A stretch of 64,000 nt of DNA from Siphonodentalium dalli (lineage: Eukaryota > Mollusca > Scaphopoda > Gadilida > Siphonodentaliidae): assembly GCA_032622095.1 (NCBI GenBank), contig CP136065.1:22866134-22930133 (forward strand). Reading direction: 5' to 3'. The stretch's first letter is position 1. Each line of letters opens with the position of its first letter. The notes below the pieces were generated by a model. It ran no database searches. It was not told where the DNA came from and worked only from the letters and a program-made list of their open reading frames with translations. This document shows positions 55,130-64,000 of this stretch, piece by piece. Made by a program: the position numbers and the translations under genes.

Positions 55130-55195
55130 TCTGGTACCAATCGTCTTTCCTGACTTGGTACCAACAGTCCATTCCACGGTACCAATCGTCTTGTT
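55130..55195 (-). repeat. GGTACCAATCGTC motif, inverted cluster
   Basis: Three units, complementary to the GATTGGTACC array at 48421-48555. Confidence 0.7.
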
Positions 55196-55313
55196 TCCGT
55201 CAAAATTGACCACAGTAATATAAAGGAAGTAGAGGTCTCTATATCATGCCATGAATCTCTTCTCTGGCTTACGCCCATAGATATCATATTCCATCCGTAC
55301 AAAACAGAACTTT

Positions 55314-55797
55314 TTTGTCCCTCGAAAAATAAATTTTCGGGGGACTATAGAAATGGGCTCCGTCCGTTTCGTCCGTCACACTTTTGAGTATTTTCATGGT
55401 GTAATCAACTCCTCCTACAGTTTTTATCCTAGAAATTTGAAACTTCAGAATATTGTTGCCCATATATTGAAGATGTGCAACATGTCTATAGATGACGGAA
55501 AAATTATTTTTGACAAAGATAATAACCCTTTTCGACTTATAATTTTCTGTATGAGGGTACCTTCATGGTGTAATCGACTCCTCCTACAGGTTTTAATCGT
55601 ATATATTTGAAACTTCAGAATAGTGTTACCCACACATCGGAGATATGCAACATGTATATAGATGAGGGAATTTTTTTTTTTATGGAGTTATTAACCCTTT
55701 TCGACTTAGAAAATTTCAACATTTTTTTTATTTCTTTAACAAAGCGGGATCGACTTGCCACATTTTCGGGGGACACTGTGGTCTGTTGACCTTTTAT
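55314..55797 (+). mobile_element. Third tandem-core element type (GGGGGACTATAG family)
   Basis: It starts TTTTGTCCCTCGAAAAATAA and ATTTTCGGGGGACTATAG (a hairpin) followed by CCGTCCGTTTCGTCCGTC. Two direct units of ~165 bp (near 55395 and 55562) share CATGGTGTAATCGACTCCTC, CTACAG, TTTGAAACTTCAGAATA and AACCCTTTTCGACTTA. The end carries CATTTTCGGGGGACACTG. Elements with this opening are common in bivalve genomes as I recall them. Confidence 0.65.
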
Positions 55798-56025
55798 TAA
55801 GTTTGGCAGAGAACCTTATAAAGTCAAAAAGCTAACGCAGGGAATATATTCCTTAGTTATTAGCACCGTGCAGGTTTGGTATGTTGTATATACCTTTTTC
55901 ATGAAAATGTTATCACCATTCTATAATATGAAGCACACTTATATATAAGGAAAACACCGGAAGTAGATTAAATTTCCAGTGAGGAATTTGGAATTTCTTT
56001 CGTTGTGATACTACTTACTAGTTTT
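55798..56025. other. Short unannotated spacer
   Basis: No gene or repeat match. Confidence 0.4.
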
Positions 56026-56471
56026 TAGCTCAACTTACTTTGTAAGTTTGAGCTATTAATAGCCATGGGTTGGCATCCTTCGTCCGTGTGTGAATCTGTG
56101 TCTGTATGTCGATGTGTCCGTCAGCAATTTCCTTTGGCGCGGGCTAGCTACAGGTCGTACCTTTGGTCTGTTCTTTATGAAATTTGTCATGGATGTTAAT
56201 ATTGACATGTAGATGGGAACGAGTCATTTTGGGGTTGTTCGGCCAAAAAACATGACCGCCAGCAGCCATCTTGGATTTTACTCTTTGCATGACTAGGTCC
56301 TTTGGCACAGGCTACAGGTCGTACCTTTGATCAGATAATTATGAGATTTGTCATGGCTGTTGACATTGACATTTAGATGGGAACAAGTCATTTTGGGGTC
56401 ATTCGATTATACAAATAATCGTTGCACCCCTACTCTCCAGACTGAGCTTCGTTATCATTGACACTTTCATT
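56026..56471 (+). mobile_element. HINE-like element E4, short
   Basis: Start TTTTTAGCTCAACTTACTTT with its hairpin, about two core units, and a decayed end, CTGAGCTTCGTTATCATTGA, CACTTTCATT. It is followed immediately by a hairpin MITE. Confidence 0.7.
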
Positions 56472-56474
56472 ATG

Positions 56475-56640
56475 TAATCGACCCCTTATGGGTAACTTTT
56501 CAGGATTGAGTCGGAAATATTGCTTGTTGCCATTCAGCGGAAAGCTATCGCCGTATTTCCGACTAAATCCTGAAAAGTTACCCATAAGAGATCGATTACT
56601 TAGGGCATTACTGTATTCAACACAAATATACATTGGGTCA
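56475..56640. mobile_element. Palindromic MITE, copy 1
   Basis: TCGACCCCTTATGGGTAACT and TTTCAGGATTGAGTCGGAAA pair with GTTACCCATAAGAGATCGAT and TTTCCGACTAAATCCTGAAA. The ending TTAGGGCATTACTGTA matches copy 2 (56868-57083). The left terminus is cut by element E4. Confidence 0.75.
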
Positions 56641-56867
56641 TAAATTGAATTATGATCAGAGCCTGGTGGAAATGCTACTGCGTGGTGAGTCATACTCGCC
56701 TTCGAGCTAGTGACGCCATGTACATGTATGGTGTTATTAATGGTTTGTATTGTGCAGAGGTAAAATTTGCTCGTAGCCTCCGCAGTAAATAATTTCACAC
56801 CAGGTTCTATTCATAATCATTTATCATTAAGATTTCTTAGTCAAGTGTAAATGACTTGATGTTGCTG
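56641..56867. other. Unannotated spacer
   Basis: No gene. Minus-strand frame 56430-56798 is partly MITE and has no motif. Confidence 0.35.
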
Positions 56868-57083
56868 CAGTAATTCCCTAATTAATCGACTCCTTTAACC
56901 ACAGCAGAATTATGGGTAATTTTTTCAGGATTTAGTCGGAAATATGGCTTGTTGCCATTCATCGGAAAGCTCTCGGTGAGAGCTTTCCGATGAATGGCAA
57001 CAAGCGATATTTCCGACTAAATCCTGAAAAGTTACCCATAATTCTGCTGTGGTTAAAGGAGTTGATTAATTAGGGCATTACTG
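56868..57083. mobile_element. 216-bp palindromic MITE, copy 2
   Basis: The whole element is a nearly perfect palindrome: CAGTAATTCCCTAATTAATC, GGTTAAAGGAGTTGATTAAT, and a centre, AAAGCTCTCGGTGAGAGCTTT. Only a handful of mismatches separate the arms. Confidence 0.9.
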
Positions 57084-57542
57084 TACCTCAAATTTGGCAT
57101 AGAAAACTGTAGTAAATATTTTATGTCTGTCCACCTATCTGCATGACTTTTGTTTACTTTTAAAAGTGGATAATCTAATTTGATGCCCCTAAATAACTTT
57201 TTCTTCGACTTTGGGGTAAATATATTTTATTTCAGTCCAGAAACCCACCCTCAAAACTCTTATCAGATTTTGATTTTTGAAATCTGTTAATTTTGTCTAC
57301 CTTGAATATTTGACACCCCAGATATATACAAACATGATGTCACAAGAGTTTGAAAGGTCGTGCAATTTGTGATGCAAGATCGTTGTTAGCATTGACTGCA
57401 TGGCAATCACAAATTATTTTTCAGGTATCTCGTGCTACATTTGCAGTTGGAATGTGGATACATACATCTACTAGTACTTTATACTACTTATCTAAGAATC
57501 AGTAATCTTGTTTTATTCATGAAAAATAGACATGTTACAGTA
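57084..57542. other. Unannotated stretch
   Basis: AT-rich, no gene or repeat recognised. Confidence 0.4.
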
Positions 57543-57589
57543 ATGTCCTTAATAATCGACTCCTAAACCACAGCAGAATTATGGGTCAT
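57543..57589. mobile_element. Left end of palindromic MITE, copy 3, interrupted
   Basis: AATGTCCTTAATAATCGACT and CCACAGCAGAATTATGGGTC match the first 45 bp of copy 2, then stop exactly where element E5 begins. Confidence 0.75.
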
Positions 57590-58750
57590 TTTTAGCTCCA
57601 CTTTACTTTGTAAAGTTTGAGCTAATGCCATGGCTTGGTATCCGTCGTCCGTGTGTGCATGTGTGATGCGTCAACAATTTCCTTTAGCATGGGCTACAGT
57701 TCGTACCTTTGGTCCGATTATTATGAAATTTCTCATGGATGTTGACATTGACATGTAGATGGGAACGGGTCATTCGGAAAAAAAACATGGCTGCCATCGG
57801 CCATCTTGGATTTCAAAATTCAATCCATTAGCACGGGCTACACGCCGTACTGTTCGTCTTATTGTCATGAAATTTGTCATGAATGTTAACAATGACATAT
57901 AGATGGGAATGAGTCATTTTGGTGTCATTCGGCCAAAAACATGGCTGCCAGCAGCCATCTTGGATTTTACTCTTTGTATGACTAAATCCTTCAGCACGGG
58001 CTTCAGGTCGTACCTTTAGTCTGATCATCATAAAATTTGTCATGAATGTTAATAATGACAAGGAGATGGGAACGAGTCATTTTGGGGTCATTCGTCCAAA
58101 AAACATGGCCGCCAGCAGCCATCTTGGATTTTACTCTTTGTATGACTAAATCCTTTAGCACGGGCTACAGTTCGTACCTTTAGTCTGATCATCATAAAAT
58201 TTATCATGGATGTTAACAATGGCATGTAGATGGGAACGATTCATTTTGGGGTCATTCGGCCGAAAAACATGGTCGCCAGTGGCCATCTTTGATTTCAAAA
58301 TTCAATCCATTAGCACAGGCTACAGGTCGTACTGTTAGTCTGATCATCATGAAATTTGTCAAGGATGTTAATATTGACATGTAGATGGGAACGAGTCATT
58401 TTGGGGTCGTTCGGCTGAAAAACATGGCTGCCAGCAGCCATCTTGGATTTTACTCTTTGCATGACTATATCCTTTGGCGCGGGCTACAGGTCGTAGCTTT
58501 GGTCAGATCTTCATGAAATTTGTCATGGATGTTAACAATGACACATAGATGGGAACGAGTCCTTTTGGGGTCAATTGGCCAAAACAACATGGCCGCCAGC
58601 AGCCATCTTGGATTTTACTCTTTGCATGACTATATCCTTTGGCACAGGTTAGACATTTCAATTAGCACCTTTCCTATTCCTCCATTTACTGTCAACCATT
58701 AAATTATTCCCCTACCTAAGTTGAGCTACAGTGTCATTGACACTTTCATT
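57590..58750 (+). mobile_element. HINE-like element E5, complete, inserted in a MITE
   Basis: Start TTTAGCTCCACTTTACTTTG with its hairpin, six to seven core units of 140-165 bp, and end AAGTTGAGCTACAGTGTCAT, TGACACTTTCATT. The 5' flank is a truncated copy of the palindromic MITE. The remainder of that MITE is not found at the 3' flank. Confidence 0.75.
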
Positions 58751-59110
58751 ATGCACACAACCCACTTATATGCACAGTACTACTGACAACATGTATACTA
58801 CTAGCATCCACACAATAAATTATCAATCAGACCATTGGACGTTGGGGTCTCAAGCATAACTACCCCTTCACATTAGAAGAAAAGTTGAACTATAAATTGT
58901 ACCATGAATTTATACTGTAGCGGCAGGTTCAACGTTCCAATTGAACCATTTTTATACAATTTACAATTCCATCATGACAATCAATGGTGGTTTGCAAACA
59001 CATGAACCATAGGCAATAACTCCTTTGTTTCACAAAGTTTTACATATGTACATGCAGCTGAGTTCTCAAGACAAAACCCAATGACCTATGGGAGGTTGTT
59101 TTCACATTTA
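58751..59110. other. Unannotated stretch
   Basis: No gene or repeat recognised. Confidence 0.4.
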
Positions 59111-59117
59111 TTCCCTA

Positions 59118-59228
59118 ATCGTGCTTAAGCGCAATTCATTTGCACTTAAGTGCAAATCATTTGAGCTTAAGCACAAATCCAATATTTGCACTGAAGTGCA
59201 ATTCATTTGCACTTTAGTGCAAATCGAG
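59118..59228. repeat. Cluster of CTTAAG-type palindromes
   Basis: GTGCTTAAGCGC, TTTGCACTTAAGTGCAAAT, GAGCTTAAGCAC, TTTGCACTGAAGTGCAA and TTTGCACTTTAGTGCAAAT follow each other at 20-30 bp. Each is a self-complementary or near self-complementary site. Confidence 0.8.
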
Positions 59229-60080
59229 GTTGACACTATCACTCCCAAAAGATTTGTATAACGGTCAAGTTATCATTTTCATCAGGAATCAATTTTTCCT
59301 CCTTTTTTCCTTTGAAATCATTGTGTGACAGCTGCTAGATGTAAAATGTGAATTTCATTTCTAATTCTAAATAATTATGAATCCCGCTCAAATTGATAAA
59401 ATTCTGACCACAATGAGTTGATTGTCAGGAATTGCAAATGTTTTTTATACGCCCTTTTGAAAAAAGGTTGGCCCCATAATGCCCATTAGACCCTTTCGAT
59501 CCCCTTCAACTCTCCACCCAATCCAAAATGGCCACTGGGTCAAAATAGGGCAACCATGTGATTTCCCAGTCCCTTGACCAATTTAGGTCAAATGATGGGT
59601 GTTGTAAGAGTGGCCATAAAGACTCCCTTCTTTCTAACGACTCCCACTCTCCACAATCTTATACATCAGGATGTGTTCTATCACCGGTATTGTGATGGTT
59701 CAGGAATGATTTGTTACAGTTACTTATGATTAAAAATAATTGTATTCGGGACAAAATCATCTATAATCATATATATCTTAAATACATTAACATTCCTGAC
59801 AGATACATGTACAGAGGCTGCATAAGTGCCGTTTTACCGAAACATGAACTTTATATCACAATTAACTCGGAAATAGCGAGTTAACGTGTAAATATCAACA
59901 TGTAATCACTGAAAATTAAGTCAGGTAAACGTAATTCCTTTATTTTCGGTGTCATATAGTGTGAAACACATTCTGAAGAAGAAATACTGAGTACCTGTCT
60001 TATTCTTATGTAAAATAGCTGATAAAATATACCGATATGGGTTGATAAATTGGAGCATTAGCCTCATAATCACTATGGAG
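59229..60080. other. Unannotated stretch
   Basis: AT-rich, no gene. CCCTTTTGAAAAAAGGTTGG near 59452 and AATCCAAAATGGCCACTGG near 59520 resemble parts of other repeats. Confidence 0.4.
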
Positions 60081-60081
60081 G

Positions 60082-60731
60082 GTTATTAGGGTCACAATCC
60101 TAACTACAGATTTTAATTCTAACTTTAATAACACATTTTAATTCTTATATTTTAATTCTAACTTAATATTTTAATTCTAACTTAACATTTTAATTCTTAT
60201 ATTTTAATTCTAACTTAACATTTTAATTCTAACTTAACATTTTAATTCTAACTTAACATTTTAATTCTTATATTTTAATTCTTATATTTTAATTCTAACT
60301 TAACATTTTAATTCTAACTTAACATTTTAATTCTAACTTAACATTTTAATCCTTATATTTCAAGTCTAACTTAACATTTTAACTCTAACTTAATCTTTTA
60401 ATTCTTACTTATTATCTGCCAGTCATACGCGGGGGAGGTTCTCAGTTGTCGACTGAATAATGCAACTTCTGCTGTCCAGTCAGTGGCGGGGTTAATATGT
60501 GTGGCTTGGGCGAATATCGGCCTTTCGTTAGACACCAAAAGGAGCCCTCAACGTGCTGTATTCCTCGAGATATCGACCGTTTCGCGCAATTTGAAATTCT
60601 GTTCCGCAGATTGTCGTTCTATTCCATATTCCACCCCATCCCGCAGATTGGCATATCCCGCCGCCCGATCGCAGCGACACCTTTCGTTACAATTATTATA
60701 GAAGTGCAGGCGCGTTATTAGGGTCACAATC
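60082..60731 (-). mobile_element. Retroposition-like insertion flanked by 18-bp direct repeats
   Basis: GTTATTAGGGTCACAATC occurs at 60082-60099 and at 60714-60731. Between them, read on the minus strand, is a GC-richer ~300-bp head (60713-60415) and a tail of (AGAATTAAAATGTTAAGTT)n units. A long direct repeat, a unique head and a simple tail are the marks of LINE-mediated retroposition, so this may be a SINE or a processed RNA copy. A 59-62-codon frame on each strand covers the head, with no domain I recognise. Confidence 0.5.
60100..60412. repeat. ~19-bp minisatellite TTTTAATTCTAACTTAACA
   Basis: About 16 units, mixing a TTTTAATTCTAACTTAACA form with a shorter TTTTAATTCTTATA form, in irregular order. 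Confidence 0.9.
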
Positions 60732-60789
60732 ACAACTTCCAGAATCCATTTTATGTTTGTTTTAATTTTTGCCTTTCAAAACCTAATTA

Positions 60790-60990
60790 AGTCTTCGAAG
60801 ACTTGTTTTGAAGACTTATTTTAATCTTAGAAGACTAAATGAGTGATCAAAATTAGTCTTCAAAGACTTTAAAAACTTTTAAAAAAGTGTTCGAAGTCTA
60901 AAATAGTCTTCAAAATAAGTCTTCAAAATGAGTCTTCAGAGTCTGAAATAAATCGACAAAAAGAGCCTTTGATGACCCAAAAAAGTCTTC
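60790..60990. repeat. Cluster of AGTCTTC/GAAGACT motifs
   Basis: AAGTCTTCGAAGACTTG, TTGAAGACTTATTTTAATC, TTAGTCTTCAAAGACTTT and ATAAGTCTTCAAAATGAGTC give about ten copies of GTCTTC or its complement in 200 bp, with both orientations mixed. Confidence 0.75.
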
Positions 60991-61263
60991 CAAGGATACG
61001 AAAAGAGAGGTATATGTATGAGCTATATTTGAAAATCTTGAAATGGGAACTCTAGGAATTATTGAAGTCATTTGTCTGAAATGACAAAGAAAAGGGATAA
61101 TAGATTTATGAAGATGCTATTTCCATGATGTGTAGAATTTAATTATGTTTGAATTAATACATATACATGTATAACAGCTAGAACTCATTCTTCTTGTGTT
61201 ACAGCTGGTGCAGTAACCTGGAATAGAACAAACAATTTTCATGGGTGTGAAGCATATATATAG
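60991..61263. other. Unannotated stretch
   Basis: No gene recognised. Confidence 0.4.
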
Positions 61264-61400
61264 AGGATCTACAACGAGTTCTCAGTTTATAGTGGAATTC
61301 ACAAAATGAGTCCAATAAATTAGGAAAGACTCGTCCCAGACCTAATTTACTGGACGAGTTTTGTTAACTCTGTTATAAACTGGGACGAGTTGTAGATTCT
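61264..61400. mobile_element. ~137-bp imperfect hairpin
   Basis: GATCTACAACGAGTTCTCAG and TCCAATAAATTAGG pair with CCTAATTTACTGGACGAGTT and GGGACGAGTTGTAGATTC. About 80% of positions in the arms match. Probably a decayed MITE. Confidence 0.65.
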
Positions 61401-61514
61401 ATTTATTACATGATCCAAAACCTCGACAAAACATACATAAATCAACAAATGGGATGCGAAACTAACATCGGCTTCTATATAAGACCTGCGATGGAGTTTC
61501 ATGTAACTAAACGA

Positions 61515-61860
61515 AGATGTATAACTCTAGAATGGAAAATCCGAACAAAACAATGGAACCCTCTTTTTAATGTCCTCATAGTAGTGAACATCCAGACCAA
61601 ATTTCATTGAGATCCCAGCACAACTGTTGAAGTTACGACATGAACAGACACCAGACAGACCAAACATCCAACATTTCAAGATAAACAACTCTAGAATGGA
61701 AAATCCGAACAAAACAATGTAACCCTCTATTGAATGCCCTCATAATAATAAACAGCAATACAAAATTTCATTGAGATCCGAGCACTACTGTTCAAGTTAT
61801 GACATGAACAGACATCGGATGGACGCACGCATGGATGGACGGACAGGTGCAAAACAGTAT
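61515..61860 (+). repeat. Tandem duplication of a ~160-bp unit
   Basis: ACTCTAGAATGGAAAATCCG, AACAAAACAATG, AAATTTCATTGAGATCC and GACATGAACAGACA occur in both copies (61524-61680 and 61687-61830). The end, AACAGTATACCCCCCTATTT, AAAAAAAAAGGGGTATA, is a hairpin. It is a fourth tandem-core element type. Confidence 0.75.
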
Positions 61861-61880
61861 ACCCCCCTATTTAAAAAAAA

Positions 61881-63234
61881 AAGGGGTATAATTATGAGTG
61901 TGATATTATACACAAAACACTGCATGTGTGAGTCAAGCGTTTATTTATATACAGCACGTAAATAGTGAGCAATATGCAAAACATTCAACATTTTTTTAGC
62001 AGATTGATTCACAGTGAGTGACCCATTCAACACCAAAATTTTTAAAGACAATGATTAGCAAATGCTATACCGGTACATGTATGTTCTAAACAACTTGGTG
62101 ACATTTCTAAGTGGGTCTCCACAATGTAAATTTTTTTTTTGCTTATCACATATTTTTTACGTACTGTTTGTTTACATAACATGTTGTTTGTTTACATAAC
62201 ACAGAGTACTAGTATGACAATAACATGCAATCAACCCAATATTTATGATTGGTATAAGAAAAATATTTGTTTATACTATAACATTCTTTCTAATTATGGC
62301 AGTTTTAAAAGTACTAAATCCGATTCGATGGTCCCCATATCATCAGATTCCAACAACAACAAGATTTTTTTAAATGCCTTTTCAGTTGTCAGAATCGATT
62401 AATTGTTCAAATATATCAATACTAACCATAGTCAACTATAGCATAAAATCGACAAAAACCTGTATTTTATCAAGTTTTTGTTCAATGAATATTGCCAGTT
62501 TGTCAAATATCTGACAAAAAAAACACTTAATTTTAGAGTTATCCATCTTTTTCAGCAATTTGGTCAGAGAAAGTATTCTCGTCTGCTGTTTACTGGGCCA
62601 CCTAAAATTAAAATAATAGACTTATAAAAATTTATATCTGATCATGCTGAGCTTTGATGGGTGGGTTCCTCGACCCGGATCAAATATTTTTTACCTCCGC
62701 AGCAGTCCGAAGTCAAGGCAATAGTAATCTGCGAGGGTTAATTCAGATTGAGTACCTTTAACAGATGTGACTGTTTTATGCATCGATAACGACATTGATT
62801 GCTTATTAATTACAACAATCTGCATAAATACGTTTTATGGAGAAAATATATTAGAAACACTAAAATAGTAAATCTACCCAGGTGATACTTAATATGTCTG
62901 GACATCATCTGCTCTTTAAACGGAAAATTTTGTGTGTTAAAATATTTATACCATAGTAAAACTACATCGTAGTTAGGAAAATAGTTCTTATGTAACATTC
63001 ATTTGAAGTTGTCATAATTTCAATTAGTTATGAGGAAAATTGCTTGCATTTCATTCAAATGTAGCTTGCTAGTGTTATATGATCTTGGACAAATATGAAT
63101 GGGAATATCAAGTGACTGATGGCTTAGAAACAGGTTGACATCATGATGTAAATGTTCACATCACTATGCGTGAAGCAAATTCCTTATTGCGCTGTGTGTG
63201 TGTCTGTGATGAGAATATACATCCCAAGCCCCGA
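61881..63234. other. Unannotated AT-rich stretch
   Basis: Several short frames, none with a recognisable motif. CTGTTTGTTTACATAACATG followed by TTGTTTGTTTACATAACA at 62164-62200 is a local tandem duplication. Confidence 0.4.
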
Positions 63235-63235
63235 A

Positions 63236-63490
63236 TGCAGATTTTTTCGGATATCATGCAATTTGTTTTCAAAATCATTTCTAAGACAAATTACAGCTTC
63301 AAAATGAATTGAAACAATCAGATTCATATAGTAGTGCATGCTATAGCCTCATACAAGTGAGGGGGCTCTATAATTAAATTTTTTGCCCATAATTTCTCCC
63401 TTTAACAGTTGAAACCATGGGGTGGGTCTGGTTTTGGTAGAGGACAAAAATTGCAGTGAAAAAAAATCCATTCTCATCTTTTCTCATAGT
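63236..63490 (-). repeat. Repeat R1 and extension, copy 3, inverted
   Basis: Reverse complement of 23865-24080: CATTTCTAAGACAAATTACA, GCATGCTATAGCCTCATACA, TTAACAGTTGAAACCATGGG. It supplies the part missing from copy 1. Confidence 0.8.
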
Positions 63491-63535
63491 TGATCATGGC
63501 TTTTTAAATTTATTATACATAGAGGATACCTGTGT

Positions 63536-63660
63536 GTTTTGAGTGAATACCGGAAGTATCTATATGAGTGGTCACAGTGAGATACTGGAATCATCACAAG
63601 TGATGATTCCAGTATCTCACTGTGACCATGTATGAGGTAATTCCGGTATTCACTCATAAC
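63536..63660. mobile_element. ~125-bp palindrome within repeat P, copy 2
   Basis: GAGTGAATACCGGAAGTATC and GAGATACTGGAATCATCACA pair with GTGATGATTCCAGTATCTCA and AATTCCGGTATTCACTC. At 8474-8700 only one arm is present, so this copy has doubled the arm in inverted orientation. Confidence 0.85.
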
Positions 63661-63760
63661 ACAAAGGTTTTCTTTTTATTATATTATATACAGAAAGACC
63701 ACGTGGTTCAATAAAATACTGTCGATAACTCAGAATACACATGCTTCAAATGTGTGTAAT
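63661..63760 (-). repeat. Repeat P, copy 2, inverted
   Basis: ACCACGTGGTTCAATAAAAT, ACTGTCGATAACTCAGAATA and CACATGCTTCAAATGTG are the complement of 8475-8545. Confidence 0.75.
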
Positions 63761-63824
63761 CTATCTTCTGTTGACCCAATATTCTTTGCCGATTGAGCTA
63801 AATACATATGATGTCATTTACGTT

Positions 63825-63920
63825 ACCATTGACTTATTGGCCACCTTTCTACTTATTGGCCGACTTTTTCACTTATTGGCTTTTGTTACTTATGATGCAG
63901 GTAGCGTTCTACTTATTGCA
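63825..63920 (+). repeat. CTACTTATTGGCC motif cluster
   Basis: GACTTATTGGCCACCTTTC, TACTTATTGGCCGACTTTTT, CACTTATTGGCTTTTG and CTACTTATTGCAGCC are degenerate units spaced about 20-40 bp apart. Confidence 0.65.
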
Positions 63921-64000
63921 GCCGATAACCTATAGCTAATTAATGATGGTGTTTATGTAAATGTACCTTCTGCCGCAGTCCATCTGTTATTGTCAAGACT

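Noticed and set aside
48573-58750. Repeated 60-90-codon frames (MSW-LT or MKSKMA starts) taken as a gene family
   Set aside because: Each is a window of the ~163-bp core unit. Frames change between units, and both strands are open.
60483-60733. Protein-like frames in the GC-rich head of the insertion at 60.1-60.7 kb
   Set aside because: Open frames exist on both strands, none contains a recognisable domain, and GC-rich DNA is often open by chance. Function not claimed.

Overview
This window looks like intergenic DNA from a marine invertebrate nuclear genome that is crowded with transposable elements. It is AT-rich by eye and has no bacterial operon layout. The LINE types, the hairpin MITEs and the terminally structured elements with core repeats (for example those opening near AGCTCAACTTACTTTG) recall bivalve or other lophotrochozoan genomes. 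That placement is inference from memory, not a match. I found no complete host gene. The nearest candidates are a possible zinc-finger exon near 50.2-50.4 kb and a very weak possible SAM-domain first exon near 29.1 kb.

0-9.9 kb: anonymous AT-rich DNA, a 147-bp hairpin, and a ~5-kb inverted-repeat (foldback) element at 3.2-8.3 kb whose spacer is a minisatellite of ~42-bp units. A repeat called R1 here follows at 8.9-9.5 kb. 9.9-16.1 kb: an almost full-length but decayed LINE on the minus strand (LINE A) with a leader uORF, a serine/arginine-rich ORF1, an AP endonuclease, a reverse transcriptase and a C-terminal CCHC finger. 16.8-17.5 kb: a 720-bp inverted-repeat element around a TATTTCGC minisatellite. 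18.8-20.3 kb: three tandem copies of a 485-bp unit. 22.0-23.7 kb: LINE B, which joins the leader of LINE A to the 3' part of a different, internally deleted LINE. 24.0-24.6 kb: a second copy of R1.

24.7-32.6 kb: a swarm of small inverted-repeat elements (hAT-like MITEs with 8-bp target duplications, ~65-75-bp hairpins, a GGTTCTT repeat pair) and the 3' end of LINE D. 32.8-38.8 kb: two diverged copies of a retroelement ORF1/gag-like gene. The second is split by a 1404-bp TA-flanked inverted-repeat DNA transposon. 39.5-41.3 kb: LINE C, plus strand, with a hydrophobic N-terminus, a 2A-like motif and an endonuclease; it breaks off as the RT domain begins. 41.7-48.3 kb: a second, larger foldback element with near-identical outer arms.

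48.4-58.8 kb: five or more Helentron/HINE-like elements built from ~163-bp core repeats, interleaved with two other tandem-core elements and palindromic MITEs. 58.8-64 kb: short-period repeats, a retroposition-like insertion flanked by 18-bp direct repeats, and an inverted copy of parts of the 8.5-9.1 kb and 23.9-24.1 kb repeats.

Nothing acts as a pathway. The common thread is architecture: inverted arms around tandem cores, and a YY1-like ATGGCCGCC / GCCATCTTGG motif shared by repeat families that otherwise look unrelated. Many open frames in the window are by-products of tandem repeats with periods divisible by three, or of internal LINE segments, and are not listed as genes. All boundaries come from reading by eye.
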